A stretch of 39,386 bases of DNA from Minisyncoccota bacterium (GCA_023137595.1 JAGLOZ010000071.1:1-39386), one strand, 5' to 3'. Counted from the first letter of the stretch, positions 9,225 to 19,665 are shown. Made by a program: numbers and translations. Notes: generated by a model from the sequence alone, not told the origin.

Positions 9225-9333
9225 CAACACGCCCCGTCTGCTTCGCAGCCCACCTATCTCAAGAGAGGGACTATCGTAAAAGTAAAATTCCCCTCTCGAG
9301 AGGGGTAGTCCGCGTAGCGGGCGGGGTGTGTTA
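9225..9333. repeat. palindromic repeat upstream of the DUF559 gene
   Basis: caacacgccccgtctgcttcgcagcccacctatctcaagagaggg ... cccctctcgagaggggtagtccgcgtagcgggcggggtgtgtta: large imperfect inverted repeat. Confidence 0.8.
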
Positions 9334-9344
9334 AGAGTAAAAAT

Positions 9345-9710
9345 ATGCGTAAAATAATCCCATATAACCCAAAACTAAAACAAATAGCAAAAAATTTAAG
9401 GAACAACAGCACTTTGTCAGAAGTATTATTATGGCAACACCTGAAAGGCAAAAAAATGAAAGGGTATGATTTTCACAGACAAAAACCTATTGGAAATTAT
9501 ATCGTTGACTTTTTCTGTAATGATCTAATGCTGGCAATTGAAATTGATGGTATAAGCCATGATGATAAAATTAATAAAGACATAAAAAGACAAAAGCAAA
9601 TAGAAAGTTTTGGAATAAGCTTTTTGAGATTTAATGATATTGATGTAAAAAAGAATATTGAAGGAGTGATTGTGGCGATTGGGGAGTGGATTGATGAGTA
9701 TAATTCGTAA
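9345..9710 (+). CDS. DUF559 domain (Vsr-like/PD-(D/E)xK endonuclease fold) protein
   Basis: NLRNNSTLSEVLLWQHLKGKKMKGYDFHRQKPIGNYIVDFFCNDLMLAIEIDGISHDD...RQKQIESFGISFLRFNDIDVKKNIEGVI: DUF559 signature. Confidence 0.9.
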   Translation: MRKIIPYNPKLKQIAKNLRNNSTLSEVLLWQHLKGKKMKGYDFHRQKPIGNYIVDFFCNDLMLAIEIDGISHDDKINKDIKRQKQIESFGISFLRFNDIDVKKNIEGVIVAIGEWIDEYNS

Positions 9711-9815
9711 CACACCCCATCTGCTTCGCAGATTTACCCCTCTCAAGAGGGGAATAATTTATTGTAATTGCTTCGCAGATTTACCCCTCTTAAGAAGGGA
9801 ATAATCTATTGTACT
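9710..9815. repeat. palindromic repeat and ~47-nt tandem repeat downstream of the DUF559 gene
   Basis: aacacaccccatctgcttcgcagatttacccctctcaagaggggaataatttattgtaat then tgcttcgcagatttacccctcttaagaagggaataatctattgtac; same repeat family as 9225-9333 but inverted. Confidence 0.8.
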
Positions 9816-9958
9816 GCTTCGCTTTCTGTCTCTCTTCTTGAAAAACGAGGTAGATCGAGAAGAGAATATATTTTAGTTTGTTTATAGGATATAAAAGTGT
9901 TAAAATATAAACATACAAAGCTTAAAAGCATAGGATTAAATTATAAATTATATAATTA

Positions 9959-10684
9959 GTGAAAAGTCTTGAAAAAGAAAAGCAATCTTCCAATGAGAAA
10001 GCAAATATCTTAGTAAATAATTTTGATGATCTTTTGAAGTCTGTCAAAAAGCAAGTTCCGATCTTTTATTTTTTACAAGAAAAATATGATTTCAAAGGAG
10101 AAATTTTGGAACTTGGCGCGGGGAGCTGCTGGTTTAGCGCTCTAGTTTCGAAATTGCCGGAAGTAGAAAAAGTATACGCGCTTGATCTATCAGAAGATCT
10201 GCTTGATAAGATCGGTAAAAAAGTTATCAAACAGTTGGAAGGAAATTGCAAGAAGATCAAATTCGTTGTTTCTGATTTTCATAAAATGTCTTTTAATAAT
10301 AATAAATTTGATATAATAATTTGCGATGCCTCGCTTCATCATACGCAAAATTTACCGGTTTTACTGAAAGAAACAAGCAGAGTTTTGAAAAATGACGGAT
10401 TTTTATTGGCAATTCGCGAGCCAATAAAAACCGTTCCTTATTTTTTGAAATTAAAAAAATTTGGAAAAACAGAAATAAAAAAAGGGTCAACGGAAAATAT
10501 TTATAGCAAAAGTGAGTGGAAAAAACATTTTTCTGAAGCTGGATTTGAACTGGGTTTTTCTGAAGAATTTAATAAAAACGATACGACAACAAGGCTAGCA
10601 AAAATTCCTTTATTTAAGGTTTTTAATGGCATTTTATTTTCAAGATATTATTTATTTGCTAAAAAAGTTAAATCAAAACTATGA
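9959..10684 (+). CDS. class I SAM-dependent methyltransferase
   Basis: GEILELGAGSCWFSALVSKLPEVEKVYALDLSEDLL...FDIIICDASLHHTQNLPVLLKETSRVLKNDGFLLAIREP; GTG start. Confidence 0.85.
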   Translation: MKSLEKEKQSSNEKANILVNNFDDLLKSVKKQVPIFYFLQEKYDFKGEILELGAGSCWFSALVSKLPEVEKVYALDLSEDLLDKIGKKVIKQLEGNCKKIKFVVSDFHKMSFNNNKFDIIICDASLHHTQNLPVLLKETSRVLKNDGFLLAIREPIKTVPYFLKLKKFGKTEIKKGSTENIYSKSEWKKHFSEAGFELGFSEEFNKNDTTTRLAKIPLFKVFNGILFSRYYLFAKKVKSKL

Positions 10685-11955
10685 CAAACGAAAAATTAAG
10701 TTCGTCAATACCGAAACTGATTATATCTGTAACTTTAATCGTGATGATTGGAGGACTTATGGGAACGGTTGGGTATTTAATAACAAAAAAAGATGATTTG
10801 AAAAATATTTCAACAGAAACTGAACAAACAAAAAATATTTCAATTTATGATATTGGCTTTGAAAAAATATTTCTAAAGGATTCAGAACTTAAAGATTTTT
10901 ATAAGCCTTATAGGGAAACAAATACTGCGTCAGGAATTGGAAAAGGACACCCGATTATTTTTGGCGATTTGACTCAAGATGGCATTGACGAAGCCGTTGT
11001 TCCTGTTTCTTCCGGAGGAACTGCCGGGGATACGGCTTATGCTGTTTTTAGTGTTCAAAACAATAAATTAACAAAACTTTTTTACAATTTAAATATCTAT
11101 CAAGTTATTTTGAAAATAGAAGATGGACAACTGATTGAGCAAACGCCATTTTTTTCTGAAAATGACGCGAATTGCTGTCCTTCATTTTATAGATATACAT
11201 ATTATAAATACAACAAAGAAAATAATAAGATGGAAATAGCAAAAGCGATACTAAAGAAGAATGATAATAATTTAGCAGCAAATGAAGATAAAAACGAAGT
11301 TGATATTTCCGATTGGCAGATATACAAAAATGAAGTCCTTGAACTTGAAATAAAACATCCTATAAATTTAAATAAGTATATTAATGAATTTACATTCTTT
11401 ATTACTTCAGAAGAAGATCTTAGAAAATATCAAAAAAAAGAAGAAGCGGATATGTGTCTTCATAATTGTGGATTGTTTAAAGAAAATGAAGATTTGTTTA
11501 ATAAGCAGTTTGAAATAATAAATAAATCTAGCCATTGTCCATATTTAGAAACATATAAAGAAGATATAAAAAACAACTTTGTTCTATTTAGTAAAGGAAT
11601 AAGAACTATTGAAAAAATTGATAGTATCGAAAATGAGAACTTAAATGTTTGCGGATTAAAGCTAATAACTTATGAAGGCTATGAAGCTGGTAATATAACG
11701 CTATATTCTTATATTACAATTTTTCAAAAAGATGACAAAATTATCAAAATTGATCTTCCTTTATTTCCTGTAGAAGTATTTAAAGAAGCTGATGAGATTT
11801 GGAAGGAAATCGGATATAATTTTGAAACAAAACGATGCGAAGGTTGTTATCAAAATGAACTAAACTTTGATATGAACTTTGATGTTAACGAAAAAAGAAT
11901 ACAAAAAATAATAAGACAATATGATGAAATTGTTTCTAGTTTTAAATTAAATTAG
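10681..11955 (+). CDS. membrane-anchored hypothetical protein
   Basis: 424-aa ORF with N-terminal TM; ATGA overlap with the upstream methyltransferase suggests co-transcription. Confidence 0.75.
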   Translation: MTNEKLSSSIPKLIISVTLIVMIGGLMGTVGYLITKKDDLKNISTETEQTKNISIYDIGFEKIFLKDSELKDFYKPYRETNTASGIGKGHPIIFGDLTQDGIDEAVVPVSSGGTAGDTAYAVFSVQNNKLTKLFYNLNIYQVILKIEDGQLIEQTPFFSENDANCCPSFYRYTYYKYNKENNKMEIAKAILKKNDNNLAANEDKNEVDISDWQIYKNEVLELEIKHPINLNKYINEFTFFITSEEDLRKYQKKEEADMCLHNCGLFKENEDLFNKQFEIINKSSHCPYLETYKEDIKNNFVLFSKGIRTIEKIDSIENENLNVCGLKLITYEGYEAGNITLYSYITIFQKDDKIIKIDLPLFPVEVFKEADEIWKEIGYNFETKRCEGCYQNELNFDMNFDVNEKRIQKIIRQYDEIVSSFKLN

Positions 11956-11989
11956 GTTTAACAACACAGACGCAAAGCGTATCATATAG

Positions 11990-12157
11990 TTCTACCCTGT
12001 CTTGACAGGGGTTCCCGCTGTCGCGAGATTTAGCCTCGCGACATGAAGTTTCGCGGAACATGACATAGGAAAACGCGATGAGACTTCTGTCGAAGGGCTA
12101 GGCCCCGTGGCGGCACGGAAAACTATTTTTTCAGTAAACCGCTCTCAAGAGAGCGTA
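11990..12157. other. hairpin-dense GC-rich island; candidate structured RNA or composite palindromic repeat
   Basis: CCCTGTC-TT-GACAGGG; GTTCC(C)GC...GCGGAAC enclosing GTCGCGAG...CTCGCGAC; CCGTG-GCGG-CACGG; CGCTCTC-AA-GAGAGCG, in otherwise AT-rich flanks. Confidence 0.5.
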
Positions 12158-12265
12158 GAATAATGATATTCAAATTCCTATGCTTTTAAATTAAAATTAA
12201 AACATAAATAAATTTTTTTGACTTTCCGACTTTATAAACTTTATAATTTTTAACTTATTTATCCT

Positions 12266-13789
12266 ATGCTTTCAAAAATAAATTCTTGCGCAGTTATCGG
12301 ACTGGATTGTGAGGCGGTGGAAGTTGAGTTGGATATAAGCCCGGGACTTGGGAATATCACTGTTGTTGGTTTGCCGGATACTGCTGTTCAGGAGTCAAAG
12401 GAAAGAGTTCGCGCGGCGATCAAAAATTCCGGTTTCAAATATCCGACAACGCGTATTACGATCAATCTTGCCCCAGCGGATATCAAGAAAGCCGGTCCCG
12501 CTTATGATCTGCCGATTGCGATTGGAATGCTCAAAGCGTCAAAGCAATTGGACGCGAGTATTGATGACAGTCTTTTTGTGGGAGAACTTTCTCTTGATGG
12601 GAAATTAAGGCATACGAATGGAATTCTGCCGATTGCGATTTATGCTCAGGAAAAGAAATATAAAAGATTATATATTCCAAAAGTGAATGAATATGAAGCG
12701 AGCTTGGTTGAAGATGTTGAAATAATCCCGGTTGAAAGTTTGCTCCAACTTTTCCGACATCTTAGCGATATAGAGATCATTGAGCCTGCAAAAACTCATG
12801 GCTTGGATGATATCAAAGAAAGTGAAAATTTTTCAATTGACTTTGCCTATGTGAAGGGGCAGGAACATATCAAAAGAGCGCTTGAAATCGCGGCAAGCGG
12901 AGGACATAATGTTCTTTTGAGTGGTCCTCCCGGAACTGGAAAAACTCTTTTGGCGCGAGCCGTTCCGACCATACTTCCGAAGATGACAAAAGAGGAGGCG
13001 CTGGAGGTTACGAAAATATATAGCATTGCCGGACTTTTGCCTTCTGATGAGCCATTGATAAAAATCAGGCCGTTCAGAACTCCGCATCACAGTGCTACGG
13101 CCCCGTCTCTTGTTGGAGGGGGGCAATTCCCAAAACCCGGGGAAATAAGTTTGGCTCATCGGGGAGTTTTGTTTCTTGACGAACTTCCTGAATTTCCCCG
13201 CGGAATTTTGGAAAATCTTCGCCAGCCTCTTGAGGACGGGATCGTTACAATAGGCAGAGCGCAAGGCACGCTTACTTTTCCCGCCAAATTTTCACTTATT
13301 GCCAGTATGAATCCCTGCCCGTGCGGATACGCAAGCGATCCAGATCGCGATTGCAGCTGTTCGCCGGCGCAAATTATAAAATATCAGAAAAAGATCTCAG
13401 GTCCGCTTCTTGACAGAATTGATCTTCATATTGAAGTTCCGCGTATTAAATTTGAAAAGCTTGCGAATGATGATCTGGCAGAGCCTTCAAAGTCAATAAG
13501 AGCGCGCGTAGAAAAAGCGAGAAAAATCCAGCAAGAAAGGTTTGAAAATAAAAAAGTTCTGACCAACTCAGAAATGAGCTCTCAGGATGTGAAAGAGTTT
13601 TGCAGAACAAACGCGCAGACGATTGAGCTTCTTAAAACAGCCGTCAATCAATTCCAGTTAAGCGCGAGGTCGTTCTATAAAATTCTCAAGCTCGCCAGAA
13701 CGATCGCAGATTTGGAAGAAAAGAAAAACATTGAAAGCGTTCATGTTGCGGAAGCGTTGCAATATCGCCCGAGGAGCAATGTAATTTAG
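12266..13789 (+). CDS. comM: YifB/ComM family Mg chelatase-like AAA ATPase
   Basis: [88 protein letters not shown]; full length. Confidence 0.95.
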   Translation: MLSKINSCAVIGLDCEAVEVELDISPGLGNITVVGLPDTAVQESKERVRAAIKNSGFKYPTTRITINLAPADIKKAGPAYDLPIAIGMLKASKQLDASIDDSLFVGELSLDGKLRHTNGILPIAIYAQEKKYKRLYIPKVNEYEASLVEDVEIIPVESLLQLFRHLSDIEIIEPAKTHGLDDIKESENFSIDFAYVKGQEHIKRALEIAASGGHNVLLSGPPGTGKTLLARAVPTILPKMTKEEALEVTKIYSIAGLLPSDEPLIKIRPFRTPHHSATAPSLVGGGQFPKPGEISLAHRGVLFLDELPEFPRGILENLRQPLEDGIVTIGRAQGTLTFPAKFSLIASMNPCPCGYASDPDRDCSCSPAQIIKYQKKISGPLLDRIDLHIEVPRIKFEKLANDDLAEPSKSIRARVEKARKIQQERFENKKVLTNSEMSSQDVKEFCRTNAQTIELLKTAVNQFQLSARSFYKILKLARTIADLEEKKNIESVHVAEALQYRPRSNVI

Positions 13790-13849
13790 AATCTTGGATT
13801 ATGAATTATGAATCAGGAATTTATCGTATAAATTTGAATACGATTTCCT

Positions 13850-14081
13850 CCCCTGATAAGAGCTTGCTCTGAGCGATAGCTGAATAGGGAAGGAAGGGAG
13901 TATCCCTCTTTGTAAAAGGGGGCAGGGGGATTTAGTGAAATATTGTAGAACTATAAACTAAAAACAAATTTAAAAGTTTCTTCTAGCTTTTATTTTATAA
14001 TTACAATTCTGTCCGCATTCAAAACCCCCTTTAATTTCCCCCCCCATTCGACTTTGCTCAGGGCAGGCTCTTATCAGGGGG
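13850..14081. mobile_element. terminal-inverted-repeat element between comM and a small membrane protein
   Basis: Left cccctgataagagcttgctctgagcgatagctgaataggg; right ccccattcgactttgctcagggcaggctcttatcagggg (inverted). Confidence 0.6.
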
Positions 14082-14122
14082 ACGATATAAAATATGCAAA
14101 ACCTAATTTAATAAAAAACAAT

Positions 14123-14332
14123 ATGGAAAATGAAGAACAAATTTTGGAAATTTTAAAACAAAATCAGGAAATTTTAAAACAGACCCACAGGTCTGCTGAA
14201 AAAACTAGAAAATATATTCTTTATAATATGATCTTTACTGTAGTGGTTTTCCTTTTGCCCGTAATCGGACTTGTAATCGCAATTCCCATCTTTATGAGAA
14301 CATATATGGAATCGCTCAATGGGTTGATATAA
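14123..14332 (+). CDS. small single-TM protein
   Basis: MENEEQILEILKQNQEILKQTHRSAEKTRKYILYNMIFTVVVFLLPVIGLVIAIPIFMRTYMESLNGLI; the upstream codons of the 14054 start lie in a repeat element, so the start at 14123 is preferred. Confidence 0.7.
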   Translation: MENEEQILEILKQNQEILKQTHRSAEKTRKYILYNMIFTVVVFLLPVIGLVIAIPIFMRTYMESLNGLI

Positions 14333-14352
14333 AAAAGAAGGTGAAAAGATGT

Positions 14353-14601
14353 TCACCTATAAAATGAATTTAATATTTTTGTTTTTAACTTTTCAATTAT
14401 TCTAGGGTCTTCATATATAAAAATAAAATAAAGAACCCATAAACAATAGAGAATGCAAACGATTAAAGATTCTATAACATCAGGTAATCTATATTCGGAA
14501 AGAAAAAGTCCAAAAACCGTGAAGTGTGTAATAGAAACAAAAATAGTAAATTTGATTTCTGCTGTATGTTTATTCCAAAGATCTGATATGTTTTTCAACA
14601 T
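14353..14601 (-). CDS. small multi-TM hypothetical protein
   Basis: Start at MLKNISDLWNKHTAEIKF preceded by an AGGAGAG ribosome-binding site; two hydrophobic segments. Confidence 0.65.
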   Translation of the reverse strand: MLKNISDLWNKHTAEIKFTIFVSITHFTVFGLFLSEYRLPDVIESLIVCILYCLWVLYFIFIYEDPRIIEKLKTKILNSFYR

Positions 14602-15024
14602 TTGTATCTCTCCTATAATTTTTCTTTTTTTATAACACACAAATTTAAACTTAGCAATAGTCAAAATTATATTCTTAACATATTTTGAATTCTAAGTATT
14701 TGTGATGAGAAATCCCTTCAATAATATTTTACTGTAATAATTTTTATGCGTTTAATCTAATTAAAAAGATTCCTCAGTCGCGGAGTTTATCTCTTAGGCT
14801 CATTTCGAGACAAAAAGATGTTTTTCTTCACTGACTAGAGATTCGGAATGATTGCGCGCTTTCTCGTCACAGTCTTCTGTGGAGAGACTGCGACGGGGTG
14901 AAAGTGTTTACATATTAAAATGTTTATATGTTTGTATGGTTTGTCCCTCTATACAAAATGAAATTTACATACTATAATAAAAAATATTATAGTTTAATCA
15001 GTATAAAAATAGTAAAATACCTAT

Positions 15025-16887
15025 ATGAAAAAGAAAATTAAGAAAATTACTAAAAATCCCATAAAAAACGATCTAGTAAAAAATTTATTGACCATTATTC
15101 TACTTTTTGTTTTTATGGCGTCTGCTTTCACTCTTTTTGATATTTCAGAAGAAAAACCCGAAGAGATATCAATAAGTAAGCTTGCGAAACAGGTTGATGA
15201 GGAAAAAGTGAAAGAGATAATTGTTAGAAACGAAAAAGTTGAAATAATTTTAAACGATGAAAATAATACAAAAGAAATAGCTCGATTAGGAGGAACTTCT
15301 TCGCTAGAAGATGAGCTAAAAAATGTACATGAAATTTCGAAAGAAAAGGTTGATAAAGCAAATATATTAGAAAAAGACATAACCGGAACTGAAAAATTTC
15401 TTGTCTCTTTCGGCCCGTCTCTTCTATTGTTTATTCTTATCGGTTTTCTTTTATGGATGATGCTTGGGCAAGCCCAAAAGCAGAATGGGCAAGCAATGTC
15501 ATTCGGAAAATCAAAAGCAAGGTTTCTGAAGCCCGGAGAGAAAAAAAAGAAAACAACGTTCAAAGACGTAGCGGGAGTAAAAGAGGCGAAAGAAGAACTG
15601 CTGGAAATTGTTGATTTTTTGAAAAATCCCAAAAAGTTTCTTGAGCTGGGAGCAAGAATTCCAAGAGGCGTTTTGCTTTTAGGTCCTCCCGGAACCGGAA
15701 AAACTTTACTCGCGAAAGCGGTTTCCGGAGAAGCTAATGTTCCGTTTTTTAATATTTCCGGTTCGGAATTCGTGGAAATGTTTGTCGGAGTCGGAGCTTC
15801 AAGGGTTAGAGATCTGTTTAAGAATGCCAAGAAAAACGCGCCGAGCATATTATTTATTGACGAAATTGACGCGGTTGGAAGACATCGCGGAGCGGGTCTT
15901 GGCGGCGGACACGATGAAAGAGAGCAGACTTTGAATCAAATTCTTGTTGAAATGGACGGTTTTGATACTGAAACAAATGTAATTGTAATGGCAGCAACGA
16001 ACAGGCCTGATGTTCTTGATCCGGCGCTGCTCAGACCAGGTAGATTTGACAGGAGGATCATGCTTGATCTTCCGGATATAAATGACAGAGAAGGAATATT
16101 AAAAGTTCATGCCCAGGGAAAGCCGATTGAGAAAAATGTAGATTTGCGCAGAATAGCGGAAAGAACCCCTGGATTTTCCGGGGCGGAGTTGTTCAATTTA
16201 CTCAATGAAGCAGCAATTCTTACGGCAAGAAGGAATAAGAAAATTGTAGGAAAAAATGAGATTTTGGAGTCTATTGAAAAAGTTATGCTTGGTCCTGAAC
16301 GGAAAAGTAATCTACTTCTTAAAGATGAAAAGAAAATTGCCGCTTACCATGAAGCGGGGCATGCTCTTCTGGGACATCTTCTTCCTAAAACAGATCCGAT
16401 TCATAAGATATCAATAATTTCCAGAGGTCGTGCTGCCGGTTATACTTTAAATCTTCCTGAAGAAGACAGGCATTTTCATTCTAAATCGGAATTCATAGAC
16501 AATCTTGCAATGCTTCTGGGAGGATACGCGGCTGAAAAAATAATTTTTGATGATCTTACGACTGGAGCTAGTAGTGATTTAACTAAAGCAAGCGGAATAG
16601 CGCGTGAATTGATTACAAAATATGGAATGAGCGAAAAGATAGGGCCGATCGTTTTTGGCCAGCATTCTGGAACGGTTTTCTTGGGGAAAGAAATTCACGA
16701 ACAGAGAAATTATAGTGAAGAGGTTGCCGCTGACATTGATCATGAAGTTGAGAGGTTTCTTAATGATGCCCTAAAAACCGCGACAGAAACAATAAACAAA
16801 AATAAAGGCAAATTAGATAAAATAGCGAAGAGGCTGATAGAAGTTGAAACGATCGAGAAAGAAGAATTTGAGAAGTTGATGAAATAA
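15025..16887 (+). CDS. ftsH: ATP-dependent zinc metalloprotease FtsH
   Basis: [76 protein letters not shown]. Confidence 0.98.
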   Translation: MKKKIKKITKNPIKNDLVKNLLTIILLFVFMASAFTLFDISEEKPEEISISKLAKQVDEEKVKEIIVRNEKVEIILNDENNTKEIARLGGTSSLEDELKNVHEISKEKVDKANILEKDITGTEKFLVSFGPSLLLFILIGFLLWMMLGQAQKQNGQAMSFGKSKARFLKPGEKKKKTTFKDVAGVKEAKEELLEIVDFLKNPKKFLELGARIPRGVLLLGPPGTGKTLLAKAVSGEANVPFFNISGSEFVEMFVGVGASRVRDLFKNAKKNAPSILFIDEIDAVGRHRGAGLGGGHDEREQTLNQILVEMDGFDTETNVIVMAATNRPDVLDPALLRPGRFDRRIMLDLPDINDREGILKVHAQGKPIEKNVDLRRIAERTPGFSGAELFNLLNEAAILTARRNKKIVGKNEILESIEKVMLGPERKSNLLLKDEKKIAAYHEAGHALLGHLLPKTDPIHKISIISRGRAAGYTLNLPEEDRHFHSKSEFIDNLAMLLGGYAAEKIIFDDLTTGASSDLTKASGIARELITKYGMSEKIGPIVFGQHSGTVFLGKEIHEQRNYSEEVAADIDHEVERFLNDALKTATETINKNKGKLDKIAKRLIEVETIEKEEFEKLMK

Positions 16888-16938
16888 ATTGTTAGATTGT
16901 TCTCTTGCTGCATTGCTAATATTTTAAAATTACGAAAT

Positions 16939-17109
16939 ATCATTGCGGGGAGCACTGAAATGAATTCATAAACCCTCGCGACTACGAGCGTAAATCGTAA
17001 TATTACATCTAGTGAAACTATTGCGGGATTGCAGGAGCCTGCTCTGAGCGATAGTCGAATGGGTCGGCTTTTCTCTCATTAATATTCGTTCAGCCTTCTC
17101 GCAATGACA
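16939..17109. mobile_element. MITE-like element, family 2 copy A
   Basis: atcattgcgggg ... tctcgcaatgaca terminal inverted repeats; related to 25627-25792. Confidence 0.65.
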
Positions 17110-17186
17110 GTAAGTGTATATTAATGAATTTCTTACCGGCGTTTGCTTAATGCTAAATACTGTAGACTAAATACTATCTAAAAAAT

Positions 17187-17564
17187 ATGAAGAAACTATT
17201 CAGTAAAAATGTGTTCTTTTCACTGTTTTTTGCTTTATTTCTAGTTCAAATCTTATTTCTAGAAACAGGAACAGTTTGCGCGCAGTGCGGACCGACCGTT
17301 GGCATTCCGTGTAATCCTCTTGATGGCACGGTTTCATCTTTTCGTGACGCAATTATTGTTGTTATTAGATACTTATTATATATTATAGGAATTATAACAT
17401 TAACTTTCATAGTAATATCAGGTATCAAATATATAATCTCTTCTGGCAATGAAGAAAAAATGAAATCAGCCAAAGACGCTCTCTTTTCTTCTCTTTTCGG
17501 GCTGGCGCTGGCGCTTATGTCTTATGTCATTTTGGAAGCGATCGTTGATATTTTGAATAAATAA
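17187..17564 (+). CDS. VirB2/TrbC-like T4SS pilin family protein
   Basis: Signal peptide, CNPLDGTV motif, two TM segments, SGIKYIISSGNEEKMKSAKDALFSSLFGLALALMSYVIL. Confidence 0.75.
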   Translation: MKKLFSKNVFFSLFFALFLVQILFLETGTVCAQCGPTVGIPCNPLDGTVSSFRDAIIVVIRYLLYIIGIITLTFIVISGIKYIISSGNEEKMKSAKDALFSSLFGLALALMSYVILEAIVDILNK

Positions 17565-17785
17565 GCTTTTCGTAAAACTAATAAAAATAGTGCTAAACAA
17601 TTGCCTTAACAAGTTTTTCTTCGCGCAATATTTTTAATGCTTTTAATATTCAAATCATAAAGATGCCTGTCGCCCGGAAGCGTTTTGCGTCTGTGATGAA
17701 AACCTAATTTCTTCATACGTAAGTTGGTTTTATTTGAGAAATTGTTGTATAATAAGTTTAAGAGCTTGTAAATATAAATAAAATT

Positions 17786-18175
17786 ATGCTATTTTTGCCT
17801 AAATATTGGAAAAAGAAGATTTTCTTTATAGGAATTTTTTGCTGTTTGTTTTTTATTTCAATCTGTAGCTCGGTGGTATGTTTTTGCGCAGCTTCCTGTG
17901 ATCCGGAAACTTCATTCTTTTGCAATCCTTTGCGGGGGACTGTAGGGACGCTTGTTGAAGGAGGAGAAAAAATGACCGGCTATATCCTGGGTCTAATCGG
18001 ATCCGTAGCGCTGCTTCTCATAATAATATCCGGCATCATGTATATAACTTCTGCCGGAAATGAAGAAAAAATTGCTTCTTCAAAGAAAATACTTACCGGA
18101 TCGGTTGTTGGCCTCGCGATCGCGCTTCTCGCATTTAGTTTGCTTCAAGTTCTTTTGTCGATTCTTAATATGTAG
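17786..18175 (+). CDS. VirB2/TrbC-like T4SS pilin family protein
   Basis: CNPLRGTV motif, SGIMYITSAGNEEKIASSKKILTGSVVGLAIALLAFSLLQ. Confidence 0.75.
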   Translation: MLFLPKYWKKKIFFIGIFCCLFFISICSSVVCFCAASCDPETSFFCNPLRGTVGTLVEGGEKMTGYILGLIGSVALLLIIISGIMYITSAGNEEKIASSKKILTGSVVGLAIALLAFSLLQVLLSILNM

Positions 18176-18185
18176 GATAAAAAAC

Positions 18186-18300
18186 ATCCAATAACCAACG
18201 TCCAACATTCATTCAATATCTAAAATTTAAATAATCAACAAAATTGAATATTGAAAGTTGAGTGTTGAATGAATATTGGGTATTGTCTATTGAATATTAA
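18186..18300. repeat. imperfect inverted-repeat element between pilin-like genes
   Basis: ccaataaccaacgtccaacattcattcaatat ... attgaatattgaaagttgagtgttgaatgaatattgggtattg. Confidence 0.55.
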
Positions 18301-18312
18301 AACATTTTTTCA

Positions 18313-18879
18313 ATGAAATTTATAACAAATAAAATATTTTTAGTTTTATTCGCGGTTTTGTTTGTAGTTTTGCCGTTAATAGGGTTTTCGCATAATGCCA
18401 GCGCTGTGCTTGGCACTCCGACTTGCGCTCCCAATGATGGATGTTTACCTTCCTGTCTTCCTGATTTTGGAGTTCCTGACCCGGACTGTATAGACTTAGG
18501 AGTTCCCGGACTATGTCCAAAGTTGCAAGGCTCTAAAGGCTTGATCCCGTGTGGTAAAAATTATGATGACCCTGATACTGATTGGGATGAATGCGCGTAT
18601 TGCAGTCTGTGTTCCTTTATTTTTATGGGACAGCTTATCGTAGAATTCCTTCTTAAAATTACCGCAGTTGTAGCTGTTTTGGCTATTGCTGCCGGAGGGT
18701 TTCTTTATATGTTCGCTGCCGGAAGTCAAGGCACCATAGATAACGCAAAATCAATTATAAAGTACGCTTTGATCGGTTTTGTAATTGTTTTTATTTCATG
18801 GGCGGTAGTTGGCACAGTTTTGACAATGTTCGGATATATAGATCCAATCGGAGGAGAGTGGTATGCGTTAGACTGCTAA
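18313..18879 (+). CDS. Cys-rich secreted/membrane protein with T4SS pilin-like C-terminus
   Basis: Signal peptide; CAPNDGCLPSCLPDFGVPDPDC; C-terminal AAGGFLYMFAAGSQGTIDNAKSIIKYALIGFVIVFISWAVV. Confidence 0.75.
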   Translation: MKFITNKIFLVLFAVLFVVLPLIGFSHNASAVLGTPTCAPNDGCLPSCLPDFGVPDPDCIDLGVPGLCPKLQGSKGLIPCGKNYDDPDTDWDECAYCSLCSFIFMGQLIVEFLLKITAVVAVLAIAAGGFLYMFAAGSQGTIDNAKSIIKYALIGFVIVFISWAVVGTVLTMFGYIDPIGGEWYALDC

Positions 18880-19492
18880 TCAGTTCCTGCTAAAACACTA
18901 ATTCAATGTATGGAATTTCAATAATTCATAAAAGTAACAGTCATCTTTATGAACATATTGATTTCTATAAAATAGCTTACTACGACTGATAAATCTTGAT
19001 AGCGATTTAATTCTCCGGCGACTGTTACTGAGACTTTATAACTATTTCAACAAGAACCCTAATTATATCGTCCTAACTGATGTATTGTTAAGATGTTTAA
19101 AATTTGAAAGGTTATTTATTTACAAACTCTGGGCGGGTAAGTTATATTTAGTTAAAATTATTGTGTTTATAACACTGCTGATCTTGTTAGTCAGTTTTGT
19201 TTTTTTGTAAAAAAGATAAAAATAATCTGGAATTATTAAAAAGCTAGACAAAAGTTAACGAATAATCGAAAATACAAGAGAACAAGAGAAGAAAGAGGAG
19301 TCCATAGAGAATGATGAGAAAAAAATAATGGCGAAAAATTTTCAAAAACTTATTAGTTGAAATTAAAAATTTAATAGACCTGTCGGTTAGCTGGCAGGAA
19401 TTAAAAATTAAGATTAAGTTTCTACCTTTACATATAATATTTTTATGTTAAAATGTTAAAATGTTAGTATGTTAAAATGATCATATGATTTT

Positions 19493-19566
19493 GGGCCATT
19501 AGCTCAGTTGGTTAGAGCGCGATCCTTATAAGGTCGATGTCCCTGGTTCAAGTCCAGGATGGCCCA
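19493..19566 (+). tRNA. tRNA-Ile, anticodon UAU (decodes AUA); 3' CCA not encoded
   Basis: Full cloverleaf: acceptor GGGCCAT/ATGGCCC, D-stem GCTC/GAGC, anticodon stem CGATC/GGTCG with loop CTTATAA (anticodon 19527-19529 = TAT), T-arm CCTGG-TTCAAGT-CCAGG. Confidence 0.93.
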
Positions 19567-19665
19567 CAGCAAAACAATAGAGCGATAAAATTTCCAAACA
19601 CTTTGCAAGTAGGTTCTACGGCTCTAAATGAACTATGGAGTTATCAGATTCTAGTGCTCAAAACC

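Noticed and set aside
9710-9815. CRISPR array at the tandem repeats after the DUF559 gene
   Set aside because: Only about two contiguous 47-nt units with no spacers; the repeats are palindromic intergenic elements. No CRISPR array was seen anywhere in the window.
12833-13264. 143-aa minus-strand ORF
   Set aside because: Antisense to comM.
15021-15848. 275-aa minus-strand ORF
   Set aside because: Fully antisense to the unambiguous ftsH coding region; composition (Ser/Phe-rich) is that of a mirror frame.
19440-19490. Repeated atgttaaa strings here and near 22130, 26500 and 32860 as a specific regulatory array
   Set aside because: Low-complexity AT-rich repeats, common in such intergenic DNA; no consistent spacing or partner structure.
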